A DNA stretch of 64,000 bases from Dermatophagoides farinae (lineage: Eukaryota; Arthropoda; Arachnida; Sarcoptiformes; Pyroglyphidae). Location: positions 4,774,001 to 4,838,000 of the forward strand of contig NC_134678.1 of NCBI RefSeq assembly GCF_024713945.1, given 5' to 3'. Below, piece by piece: positions 1 through 10,055 of the stretch. A program made the translations under genes and the position numbers. Within the stretch, counting starts at the first letter, position 1. Each line of letters begins with the position of its first letter. Under the pieces are notes generated by a model. That model was not told the DNA's origin. It searched no databases and saw only the letters and a list, made by a program, of their open reading frames with translations.

Positions 1-279
1 TGCTACAAATTCTTCGGATAATGCTGATTTATGAAACACTGTTAATTGCAGTGTTTTGGCTTCAATCAATTCCAGATTGAATGATTCGTTCCATACCGGT
101 TTGAATGTACGAGATTTAGCCGTAGTTCTTTCCATTACCGAATCATCAACGGCAACATTAATGAACGGATCAATAACCATTGATTGATTCTTGCCGAGCA
201 CATGGCGAACGGACAATTGTGTAGGCTTCAGATCAGCAGCCTCGACAATTTTAAGCTTTAAAGTTCCGGTAAAAGGCAT
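1..279 (-). CDS. Novel-type protein kinase C, N-terminal C2 domain (partial, runs off the window start)
   Basis: Reading the minus strand from the ATG at 279-277 gives 93 uninterrupted codons to the window edge. The protein starts MPFTGTLKLKIVEAADLKPT and continues with VRHVLGKNQ, IDPFINVAVDD, a TxAKSRTFKPVWNESF segment and LTVFHKSALSEEFVA. This is the N-terminal C2 fold of PKC epsilon/eta (Drosophila PKC98E type), where C2 precedes the C1 zinc fingers and kinase domain; the matching segments in that family are the LKPT, SLRHA, LDPYI and VFHDA motifs. The C2 of novel PKCs does not bind calcium but helps membrane and partner targeting. The kinase and C1 parts lie outside the window. Upstream (280 to about 700) is probable 5' UTR or promoter with a TG microsatellite. 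The assignment rests on family pattern only. Confidence 0.8.
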   Translation of the reverse strand, partial: MPFTGTLKLKIVEAADLKPTQLSVRHVLGKNQSMVIDPFINVAVDDSVMERTTAKSRTFKPVWNESFNLELIEAKTLQLTVFHKSALSEEFVA

Positions 280-3200
280 GGTGATAAACTGCGTGTGATA
301 TATGTGAGTAGGTGTATGTTTATGTTTGAATTGACTTGATTGTTGTTACTTTTTTTAAATTCGTAAACACAAAAAAAAACAGGAGATCAAATTTCAAACG
401 GCAATAATTTTTTTTTTTTTTTGGAAATAAAATAATCTTTGACTAGGCAACTTTGAAGACTGGATCAAATGGTGAGAGTCTCATTACAGAAATACGGGAA
501 AAAATATGAATTGTAAAGATGGTATGATATAACACATTTGACAAATCGCGTGGTGTGTCGTATGTTGGTTGTATACGTGTGTGTGTGTGTGTATGTGTGT
601 GTGTAAATGTGTATTTGTGTGTATGTTTGCGGATACTGTAGTCACAAATGAAACATGATAATGTTGGTATGGCATTCAACAATTCCATTCATAAATGATT
701 ATCATAAACATCACGATAATATATAGCTGACCAATATTTTCAAATGATGATGATGATATTGTTTGATGTTTGAAAAAAAACATTTGGAAAATTTGCTGCC
801 TGTGTGAATGTCAAAATTTTTTTTTTATTGAATAAATCATTCGTTTTTGAATGATTCATTCGATTCTAAAATATTTTCGATACAATTCGAATCGAACTTG
901 ATGGAAAAATGTGAATATGTTTCGATTTATTCAAACAAACAAACAAACAAAAAAGAAAAAAAAATAGGAAATAATTTGGATTGGAATTATTTTGGCAGAC
1001 AAAAAAAAATAAAAGAAAATAATTATAAACAGGTCAAGAAAAATAACAACAACAACAACAAAAAAAAAATTCAGATATCAATATTGTGACAAGAATGAAT
1101 GACAAGATTGGCTCGATTAATTAATAATCAATAATAATGGACGAAATGGATGGACATTGATAATTATGTTGATCAAAGAATTTAATGATGATTATGATAA
1201 AAAAAAAATAAAAATAAAATCAATAATCAAAGAGGAATCTTACAATACACCAAACAATTTATTATTAGAGTCGTTGATGATAATCATAATGACAATGGAG
1301 AAAAATTTTGATTAGATATACACACACACACACTCACAAACGAATACACACAAAATTTATACACAATGACAAGAATATGTTACAGGAAAAATTGTTGGCA
1401 GCTCAATTTGGATCATCAAGAACTTCATCATATTTTTATTTTTTGCATTTATTCCTCCCATTTCTTAACCCAAAGTTGTATATATTCAGTGACCAATTGT
1501 AAGTCACATAGTCACACAATAAATATATTAAAAATTAAAATAGATTAAAGTCTGTTGTCTGGATCATTGATGATGATGATAGTAGTGGTGGTGGTGTTGT
1601 TGTTGCTGGTGCTGGTGGTGGTGGTGGTGTTGGTGGTGGCTACCAAAAGGATAATGAGCCAGAACTGTGTTTGTATATTTTTGTATGTATGAATGTATTG
1701 AGAGAAAGACAGAAAAAGCAATAACTAAGGTATCTGAAAAGACGAAAAGAAAAAAATGAAAACGGCGACAGAAGAATCGAGTCAAGAGTGAATCCCAAAT
1801 ATAAAAAAAAATATTGTTCTACCTAAATAGTAATAAAAAAAAAATTATATACAAGAACTTAGTAAAAAGTTAGTATTAGTTTATGTTATTGTGTTCTACA
1901 TTTAAGCTACGAAATGAATTTGTTGGTTGAATCGCGCACACAACAGCAGTCGACACGATAGAATAACGTCGATTGACACGACATATACAAAAGAATGGCA
2001 CCGAATCGAATCAAACTGTGTGAATATACCCGATCAACCAATCTAAACAACCGACCTACTGATTGGGCCGAAAGACAATTTTTTTTTTCAACATAACGGT
2101 ATATATAAATGTGTGTGTGTGTATGTGTGAATAGAATGGGTATGCTCAAGAATATATATTCTTGACTCATTTTCCTACCACCACCATCATCATCATCATC
2201 ATCATACAAAAATATAATTCTTTCAATCACCCAAACAAAAAAAAATCTTGCTTCTAAAAACATTATCCTCCTCCTCATTATTATTACGAAGCCCTATTAT
2301 GAAAAGATACATAGAAAGATACCACGATAATGGTGGTGGTTGTTATAGTGATGGTAACGGTTATAACTAACGGTGGTAGCAAAATTATCTTATACAACCT
2401 ATCGTCATCATCATCATCAATTACCTTTCACGGAACAGCCACGCACACAAATAAAAAACCGATAACAGATAGAGATATCGGTGACCGTAAAAAATTGCAG
2501 TACATTATTTATTCCAACACATGATGATGATGATGATTGGATTGAATTCAATTTGTAATGAATTTAGATGCAAAGTATATATAAAAAAGGCCAATGGAAT
2601 TCGATTGAAGTGTATTATTCTTACTATTTATTATTGTATGATCTACTATTATCTACCATATACTACTATATATGTCTGTTTTTTAAATCTAAATTTGCAC
2701 TATTTTTACTATATGAATGATGATGACGCCATCATACACACCACCATTCACATTACAATAACCGATTTAATCGTCATCATCAGCACCAACCGTCATTATC
2801 CTCTATAGCACTCTAATTACAAACAAATTTAACAGAAAATGTTATATAACCGGTAGCGGTATTTTTTTTCTCCATTATATTTGTTAAATTCTCTTGTGAT
2901 GAATATATTTAATGATGAAAATACGATGGCTGTTAACCATAAACCAAAACGTCTGTTGCTATTTTTTTTTCTGGTTGCACCACACATTGATATAATAATT
3001 TACCCATAGATAACACATATACACTGTCGCAGGTAAATTCAACTCGTCGTCAAAATGATATCGGTGGAGCAGGCAGGCACCTACAAATGAGCAAAAAAAA
3101 AAATATGATAAACTATTGTTAATAGATGTTTTCATTTCAAAAACAACACACCTCCTAATAATACTTATCATTTTCAGAAGAAACATCTTTATTTCGTTGT

Positions 3201-3643
3201 ATATTGGATCGGTATGTGTGTTTGTGTTTGCCAAATATTACATATACAACAATAAATGATGGTAAAATTTGTTATAGTCATAAATCAAAAAAAAAAAAAA
3301 AATGAAACGTTTTTTTTATCCAACCAAAAGTAAAGGAAATCAAATAATAATAAAAAAAAGCAAAAGAAAAATCCTTTCCCTTTTTTTTCACGCAAAAGAG
3401 AATAAATATATCTCTAACAGCGACATGATAGAGCCAACATTTCCAAGTTGTTTTGGTCACAATATATAAATCCAATTTTTTTTTTAAATTCAATGTAATA
3501 TTTGATATCGATTGATTGATTAATTGATCAGAAAAAATGGATTATTTTTATCAGAAAAAAAATTACTTGATTACTAAATTTATAATTAGTAAATAGACAA
3601 AAAAAAGCAAATTATTTTTATTTGAATTCTGATTCTTAATTAA
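280..3643. other. Gene-free stretch, microsatellite-rich (PKC promoter side)
   Basis: No coding region with a recognisable domain or coherent exon structure was found. The DNA holds poly-A/T runs, TG repeats (about 579-604 and 2110-2122), CA repeats (about 1318-1332), CAA and CAC triplets (near 1040-1060 and 1575-1635) and GAT/ATC triplets. All open frames here are short and of low complexity. Part must hold the 5' UTR and promoter of the PKC gene. Confidence 0.6.
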
Positions 3644-4219
3644 TTAAATATAATGTTCAACATTTTTCATACAATCACGTATTGTCACATAAAAATCCTG
3701 TATTCCTTGTTCGGAAAATATCATTGAAATAGAATCGGTTGTCGAATGATTATTGCCATCTTTGGAAGGTTTTGAACCAATTATATCGATGATGTAATTC
3801 TTTTTACGAATATTTTCACCATTTGAACTTTTTAAATCCAACATCTGTGACCATTCCAGATCTTTGAAACGAATATTTGGTTCCAATTCTAGATTTGAAA
3901 TGTTGTGATATAATTTTCTCATGGATTTTTCAATAAAATTTTCAAATAATTTAAATTTATTTGTGCTACAATCAAGCCCATTATCTTGTAGTGAACGAAT
4001 CAAAGTAGCATGATTGATTTGACATTTGACAGCTTCAAGCATCAAAGCATTAATAGCAAATATGAGCACTCTAATGATTTCTGAACACGATGAAATGTTA
4101 GATTGATTATTTTGAATTGTTTGATTACATTGATCGAATATAAAATATAAATCATTTTCGGTAACGTCACCCGAATTGATCAAAGATAATGCTGATAATA
4201 TATCCGTTGATACATCCAT
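3644..4219 (-). CDS. COMMD3: COMM-domain protein, COMMD3-like
   Basis: A single-exon 191-aa protein, the usual size for COMMD3 (about 195 aa). The N-terminal half is a helical bundle (HN domain). The segment MLEAVKCQINHATLIRSLQD at about residues 59-78 parallels the LEAGKHRADKSTL stretch of COMMD3. The C-terminal half (about 115-185) is the COMM domain, with the characteristic 'I.F.DLEWSQMLDLKS' strand and a final helix ending QDFYVTIRDCMKNVEH. COMMD proteins form a heterodecameric ring that joins CCDC22/CCDC93 and retriever in the Commander complex, which returns endosomal cargo to the surface with the WASH complex. The gene is divergent from the protease at 4443, and WASHC3 lies 1.2 kb away. 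COMMD paralogues are hard to separate by eye, so the COMMD3 subtype is less certain than the family. Confidence 0.72.
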   Translation of the reverse strand: MDVSTDILSALSLINSGDVTENDLYFIFDQCNQTIQNNQSNISSCSEIIRVLIFAINALMLEAVKCQINHATLIRSLQDNGLDCSTNKFKLFENFIEKSMRKLYHNISNLELEPNIRFKDLEWSQMLDLKSSNGENIRKKNYIIDIIGSKPSKDGNNHSTTDSISMIFSEQGIQDFYVTIRDCMKNVEHYI

Positions 4220-4442
4220 GACGAAAGCAATTCCAGCTGTTGGATGTTTATAAGACTACAACTATTTCGACGATACTTTTCACTTTAGTCAAATTGGAAT
4301 TGACTATTGCAATATTCCAAAATTGGTGGCGGTTCTAAAAATCGAACAAATCGACTGATTAATTTTTATGTGATTTTATTTCCATTAATTTACAATAGCT
4401 AAAATTTGCGACAAATGTTGGAAATCTATTTGTTACCAAACA

Positions 4443-5369
4443 ATGTATCGTATTTTTATTTTATCATTTTTATTATACAAATCTGATAATATTCATTGTG
4501 ATAAATTCATTGTGATTGACAATATAGAATTCATTGTTCAAGTGAAAAATAGCCTCTCTTTACCTGGCTGTGGACTTTCCGGCCATTTCGAAAGAATTGC
4601 AAATGGCCAAAACAGTTTGGATGGATCATATCCATTTGCAGCAATGCTTTATCGTTATTCAATACCATTCGGTGGTGCTGTTATCATAAATGAAAGATGG
4701 CTTTTATCTGCTGCACATAATTTTCGTGACTCGAAACAATCATCAATCTATTCGATCGGTGTGGGTTCGATCAATATCAAGCGTTTGATTATGAAGAAAA
4801 TTGATAGAATAATTTTACATGAAAAATATCAAGGTCGACAGAAATACGATTTGGCATTGATCAGACTAAAAGAACCTTTGCGATTTGGCCAAACGATTCG
4901 ACCTATTTGTCTTCCGGATTATTCATTTGAATCACTTAATAATTTAAAAAAAGGTCGTGCCATTGGCTGGGGTTATCGAAATTTTACTAGTTATAAAGTT
5001 TCACAGATTTTACAAGAAGTAGACCTAGATATCATTCCATTGAATGAATGTCGCAGCATTTATTCTAAACTAAAACAAGATATAATACATTCACAGATTT
5101 GTACATATACAATGAATAAAGATGCCTGTAGTGTAAGATTGTTTAATCATTTGAATCAAATTATTATTATTTCATTATAATTTGAAATTTATTCAAAAAT
5201 ATTTTAGGGGGATTCTGGTGGTCCATTTTTTGCCTATAGAAATGATCGAGCCATTCTTTTCGGTATCATTGATTTTGGTGTGACATGTGCGGATAATTTT
5301 CCGGGCGTTAATACGGCCGTCTCTCATTTTCTTCATTGGATTAATAGAATTTTAATAGAAAATCAATAA
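4443..5369 (+). CDS. Secreted trypsin-like serine protease (S1A), two exons
   Basis: Exons 4443-5132 and 5208-5369, joined in phase 0 (GTAAGA donor, TTTTAG acceptor), give 283 aa. A short hydrophobic N-terminus (about 1-18) looks like a signal peptide. A pro-region with Cys43 precedes the activation site R51-IANG. The triad is intact: His92 in SAAHN, Asp136 in YDLALI, Ser233 in GDSGGP. Asp227, six residues before Ser233, predicts cleavage after Arg/Lys. Cys156 (RPICLP) can pair with Cys43 as in two-chain clip-type proteases, and the C168-C182 and C191-C220 pairs of chymotrypsin numbering are present. Odd points: the C42 and C58 positions are Phe76 and Asn93, so that disulfide is gone, and the usual SWG at 214-216 reads DFG. 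It looks catalytically competent, unlike scabies-mite inactive paralogues. The stop lies 7 bp from the stop of the opposite-strand WASHC3. Confidence 0.88.
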
Positions 5370-5376
5370 TTTTCAT

Positions 5377-5973
5377 TTATAAATTCAATAATGAAGGTTC
5401 GATGCCATCAATGACCATTTTCTGACGAACGGCATTTTCATTCACACCGAATCTAAGCATTCGCTTGTACATTTCTAAACTTTCATTCTGTTCTGAATTA
5501 TTATTATTTGACAAATTCGTTTCAGGCTCTGATGAACTCGAATCATTTTGTTCTTTTTGTTGATGTTGAGATGTTGTCGTTTGATCAATCACTGTTTCCG
5601 TTGTATAAATTTTCGTATCATCTTGTACATTTATCCCATCCTTATCAACATTAAGCATTTCCGGCACGGTCATCACTTGATTATGTTGTTCTACCGTATT
5701 CAAATTAACATCGGCACCGATATCATTGCTTAGTAATGTACTATTCACACTATTAAGTTTCATTTCAAGGATGACTAAATTAGCAGAGATATTATCGATC
5801 TTACGATTCAAAGTGATTAATTTCGTCTCCAGATGCTCAGTAAAATCATTAAACATTCCAATCATAGCGTACATGTAATTATTGATGAACGTCACTAATG
5901 TACCATTATCCAAAGGAGAAACTTTGTTCAGTCGAAAATTTGGATTTCTAAGCAGATGAAAGTTGTGCATCAT
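5377..5973 (-). CDS. WASHC3: WASH complex subunit 3 (CCDC53)
   Basis: A single-exon 198-aa protein, close to the family length of about 194. The N-terminal region (about 15-75) carries the CCDC53 block: a 'FINNYM.AMIGMFNDFTEHLE' helix, then LNRKIDNISANLVILEMKLNS, which in the family forms a coiled coil with other WASH subunits. The middle is a Gln/Ser/Asn-rich linker. The conserved C-terminal piece EMYKRMLRFGVNENAVRQKM followed by 'IDGIEPSLL' matches the family's 'YLKMVQVGVPVMAIRNKM..EGLDPDLL'. The WASH complex nucleates Arp2/3 actin on endosomes. The gene converges on the protease, with 7 bp between stop codons. A second in-frame Met follows the first (MMHNF), so either could start translation. 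Confidence 0.85.
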   Translation of the reverse strand: MMHNFHLLRNPNFRLNKVSPLDNGTLVTFINNYMYAMIGMFNDFTEHLETKLITLNRKIDNISANLVILEMKLNSVNSTLLSNDIGADVNLNTVEQHNQVMTVPEMLNVDKDGINVQDDTKIYTTETVIDQTTTSQHQQKEQNDSSSSEPETNLSNNNNSEQNESLEMYKRMLRFGVNENAVRQKMVIDGIEPSLLNL

Positions 5974-6410
5974 TTTCTTGATGTTGTTTTTACTGTTGGG
6001 TATATAATAAAGTTAAAATAATGAATATGTTCTTTGCTTCTCGATGTGACGAAGATATCCGTATCGATACAAACAAATTATTGCAACATTAATGATAATA
6101 ACAGACAAAAATCTAGTGATTGACAAGTAACAAAATAAATCAAATCATATGACAATTATATCTAAAACTATAATACCTTTGATGATAATGTTGACCAATT
6201 TTTTTTAAAGAAAATAAAAATATGATGAAAACACCGAAACTCGATCATTTTCATAAAGAAAACGCGCCATCTAACAATGAAATTAAGAACAATATACATA
6301 ATTGTTACAAATTACAATCATTTAATTGTGATAGCAATTAATTGCTTTGAAAATGATATAATTTTTATTTCGAAAAAAATCACATGATGATATGTACACG
6401 ATAGGATTAA
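5974..6410. other. Intergenic, no gene seen
   Basis: This AT-rich stretch lies between the WASHC3 start and the P450 stop. It must hold the WASHC3 promoter and the P450 3' UTR. I saw no open frame with domain content. Confidence 0.6.
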
Positions 6411-8231
6411 TCAACTCTCATTTCGCCATTGAAATGTCAATTGAACATCTTTCTTAGGTCGAACAGTTAGATGATATACTTCATCAAATGCTTCTTCACC
6501 GCTAGGTGAAGAAATGGAAAAATTCTGCAGAATGACGACAATGTAAATAAAAAGCCATTTTTTAACAAATGTTTCGGCTACACAAGATCTTTTGCCCAGT
6601 GAGAATGGCATGAATCCTTCATGATCTCCGATCATAGTTTTACCATCATCTGTAAGAAACCTGTATGGATTGAAGCGAAATGGATGTTCCCATATAGCAG
6701 AATCGTGATGTACAGCCCATATATTAGCGACAACTAATGTATCTTTGGGAATAAAGTGACCTAAAATAGTGGCATCATCAGTAGATCTAAAAAAAGAAAA
6801 ATATTGTTAAAATCACTAATTGGTAAAGAATTTATGATGTATACCTTCGTGTAAAATTGAAAGGCAGGACAGTTTTCCATCGAAATACTTCATTCAAGAA
6901 TGCCGTAGTGAATGGCATTCGAATTTCATCTTTGAAATCGGGTATTCGCTGTAAGCCTATGGTTTTTTCAATCTCTTTAAACATAACTTGTTGATATTCG
7001 GTGAAATAAGCCATTGATATTAATGACCATTCAAATGATGATATAAAAGCTTCACAGCCAAAACTAAGAAATACCTGACAATTGGCTCGCAATTTATCGA
7101 CTATCAATAAAAATGAAAATGAAAAGCAACAGGTTATTTTGTTTCATTTTAAAATTAATGATGATGATACTCACTAGACATTGTAGTCGATGTATAATTG
7201 GTTTTTTTGGCTTGCATCTCCAAAATATAATAATCAATTAAATCACGAATGGAAGACTCATTTCTCATTGATTTGAAATGATTTTTTGCTTCATTTCTGT
7301 TTGTATTTATTAAAATTACGCAAATGTTTTGTAATAATGATAAATATGTGATCAATGAATCTTACTTGAAAAATTTGGCAAATAATGTAAAATGATGATG
7401 ATTAAACATGACAAATAATTTGTAAAAGGTTTTCGCTATCCATGATGGATATAGCGATAAAATCGAAATTCTAAGAAAAAGTGCTGAATCGAATAACGAT
7501 TTCGATGAAATATAATGTCGTCCAAAGATAAATGAATAGAAAAAATTATTCACATATTTTGTGATATTTTTACGGCTTTCTATTGGAGTACCATTGGACC
7601 GTTTCAAATATATCAACAATGACTTGAGTTCATTAACTAGATTTTTGAAAATATTTGGACTATCAAAGCAGGTTTTGAATATTGTTTCAAAAAATCGACG
7701 ATCTTCCCGCCAACTAGAGTGATTATCATCGATTAAACCTAAATAATAATAACGATATGATTATCATCATTATTGAAAGGATAATGATTATAACAAAAGT
7801 AATTAATTTATTTATTTATTAATACTGACTTTTCACTCCAGTTACCAATGAAAACATTGAAACATCAGGACGGCCAAGAAAAGAATCTTTTCGTAATGCA
7901 TTTCTCACTGAATCCCAGTCATTTAGAATGACAATTTTTTGCTCACCAAGTGGCAGTCTACGATTGAAAATGGAAAATATTTCAATTTATTTATTTAATA
8001 TGGAATATATATTACATACGTATAAATCGAACCATATTGTTCGCCAAGTTTCCAAAGAGTATGATGAGGATTTTTTCCCAAAAATGGGAGATAACCAAGC
8101 AGTGGAAAACCACTGGGACCTTTAGGCAAACGTTTATCTTTATTTAATGATACCAAATAACGTAGAAATAATAGAATCAACACTATGGAACTAAGATTAG
8201 ATGTAATATAAGTTGATATCGACCATAACAT
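6411..8231 (-). CDS. Cytochrome P450, CYP2-clan type, six exons
   Basis: Exons on the minus strand are 8231-8020, 7957-7830, 7738-7366, 7296-7175, 7100-6845 and 6786-6411. All phases close, giving 488 aa, a normal microsomal P450 length. There is an N-terminal anchor (about 8-27), then a proline hinge LPKGPSGFPLLGYLPFLG. The C-helix is WREDRRFF, ExxR is E349-V-F-R352, the PERF region is HPFRFNPYRF (398-407), and the haem loop is FSLGKRSCVAE with ligand Cys432. The I-helix motif, usually (A/G)GxDT(T/S), reads FGCEAF (292-297): the acid is Glu295 and the conserved Thr is Ala296. The usual Gly two after the haem Cys is Ala. P450s of this clan oxidise hormones or xenobiotics; the substrate cannot be told. 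Introns are 58-91 bp. Confidence 0.88.
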
Positions 8232-10055
8232 TGCAAACGATGAAAAAACAAATAATCAGATTCAATTATAGATTCATAGAATTTGTTGCTGACATATTGT
8301 TTGAATCATGTGTCCGAAAAAATCAATGAATCAATTTATGAGAATTGATTTTAATTTAATATGTATCAATCATTTGATACAATTGCGTTTATTTTTATTC
8401 TATTCAACAATCGCGAAAATTTAATTTGTTCTGTACGCGTACATTTAGTACAATAATGATGATCATAATACTTTAGTGATTATGAAAAAAAAAATAAAAT
8501 AAAATAAAAACCACTTGATTATTATTTCACTATTAAAATGAAATGATAATTATTGTTTACTATTATATATATTGAATTAATAGAATAGATTATTATAAAA
8601 ATAAATAGTAGGCGGTAATCACACACACACGCCCATTACTCACACATACCACTTATACTACACAACACCACCACTACAACTGATGGCATAAACATACAAA
8701 AGACACGATATATGTACATATATAACCTCCGACACAAACACACAGGACACCTGACTTATATTCTACGTTTCATATTGATCCAATTGGATATTATAAAGAT
8801 TATAATTCTATCCATTAAGATTAATTCTATATTATTATTATTATTGGATTTTCATGCAATCCTATGTTTCAGCTCATCCTCATGGTCCTTATATTATCCA
8901 CAATATGTATAAAGAGAGAAAATAATCGATTTAGACAGCAGCATATTAGTAATAGTACTAATAGTGCCATCTCTGCATATAATTTATTTTTGTTTTATAA
9001 GGCCATTTTTTTGATCCACTTGTTGCTTCAATTAAAGATTTTTTTTTTGCTTTGAAAATGATTTTTTCTATTAACTCGTAAACAACAGGATCAGCAAAAT
9101 TTGTTGTTGTTATTTTGATATTTCATTTCAATAATCGGACCATTGATTATTTTATAATGCTAATATCAACAAGTTTTCGATTGATTAGAAATTGATAACT
9201 TATTGAACGAAAAAAATAAAAATTTGATTTATAATGCCTTCAATTAATGGCTGGTATGAAGATTATGGTCAATAAATCACATTGTTTTTATCCCTCTCGT
9301 TTATTGATCTAGAATTAAAGTTCCGAGTACATGAAAAACATACACAAACATTTTATTCATACCTAGCCCATAGAGCCATTTTTTTGCTATGAGCATCACA
9401 ACCAAAAAGGTGAAAAATAAGAAAGAGAGAAAAAAAATCTAGGATTTCTTCTTTTCTTGCCCAAATGTTTCGTAGCGTTTACGGACTTGGCCAAGACCGT
9501 CATAATAATCATTGATGATGCTATACACAATTTGAAATTCATTTAAGAAAAAAAAAGGAAAATATTCTCTCGAACACTTGTATAGGCGGACTTGTTTTCA
9601 TCGTTAAAGAAACGAACTATTGGTCGTTTCATATAATAAGATTACTTGAAGATATATCCCACACAATTTTTCACTTCACCTATGAGGACGTAAATTTGAT
9701 GCACGATTATTAATTGAACACACACACACACACACACAAACACATATCCATATATGTGGCGAACAAGCTTCAATGATGATGATGAACGGCAGTAGTCGTT
9801 GATGACTGGTTGGTCGTTTTTTCTTCGGTTTGGTCGTTCATTTCAAAGTAATCGTTGATTGCATTAATCCATACCATTCTTAGTCGAGTCAGTTTATAGT
9901 AATCATGTTATGATGATGATTTTAAAATTGAAATTTGTTTAATTCTAATGCTATTTTCACAAAACAATTGACTGACATGATATGAATACATTTTTTCCGT
10001 TACCAGTGTTTGATTCATTGTGTTGTTTGTTTGTTTGTGTGATAATCATTACAAA
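8232..10055. other. Intergenic stretch with repeats and one candidate terminal exon
   Basis: Mostly AT-rich DNA with a CA repeat near 9720-9740. Apart from the candidate minus-strand terminal exon at 9439-9520, listed separately, I saw no coding signal. It must carry the P450 promoter and the upstream region of the bHLH gene. Confidence 0.5.
9439..9520 (-). CDS. Possible terminal coding exon of an unidentified gene
   Basis: On the minus strand a pyrimidine tract and TATAG acceptor (ending at 9521) lead into 27 codons ending at the TAG stop 9441-9439. The peptide reads IINDYYDGLG, then QVRKRYETFGQEKKKS. An AATAAA signal lies about 85 nt downstream (9352-9357 read on the minus strand). The composition, with acidic, aromatic and Gly residues and a basic tail, looks like real protein rather than repeat translation. 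I could not find a convincing upstream exon and do not recognise the product. It could be the end of a gene with distant exons, or a chance frame. Confidence 0.22.

Noticed and set aside
443-3493. Many 60-120-codon open frames in the first 3.5 kb on both strands
   Set aside because: They translate TG/CA, GAT and poly-A/T repeats (runs of His, Thr, Asn, Lys) and have no domain, splice logic or conserved start.
10020-10055. Upstream extension of the bHLH frame before 10056
   Set aside because: It has no ATG, and the TGTT-rich codons give a Cys/Val/Leu leader; the ATG at 10056 has a good context.
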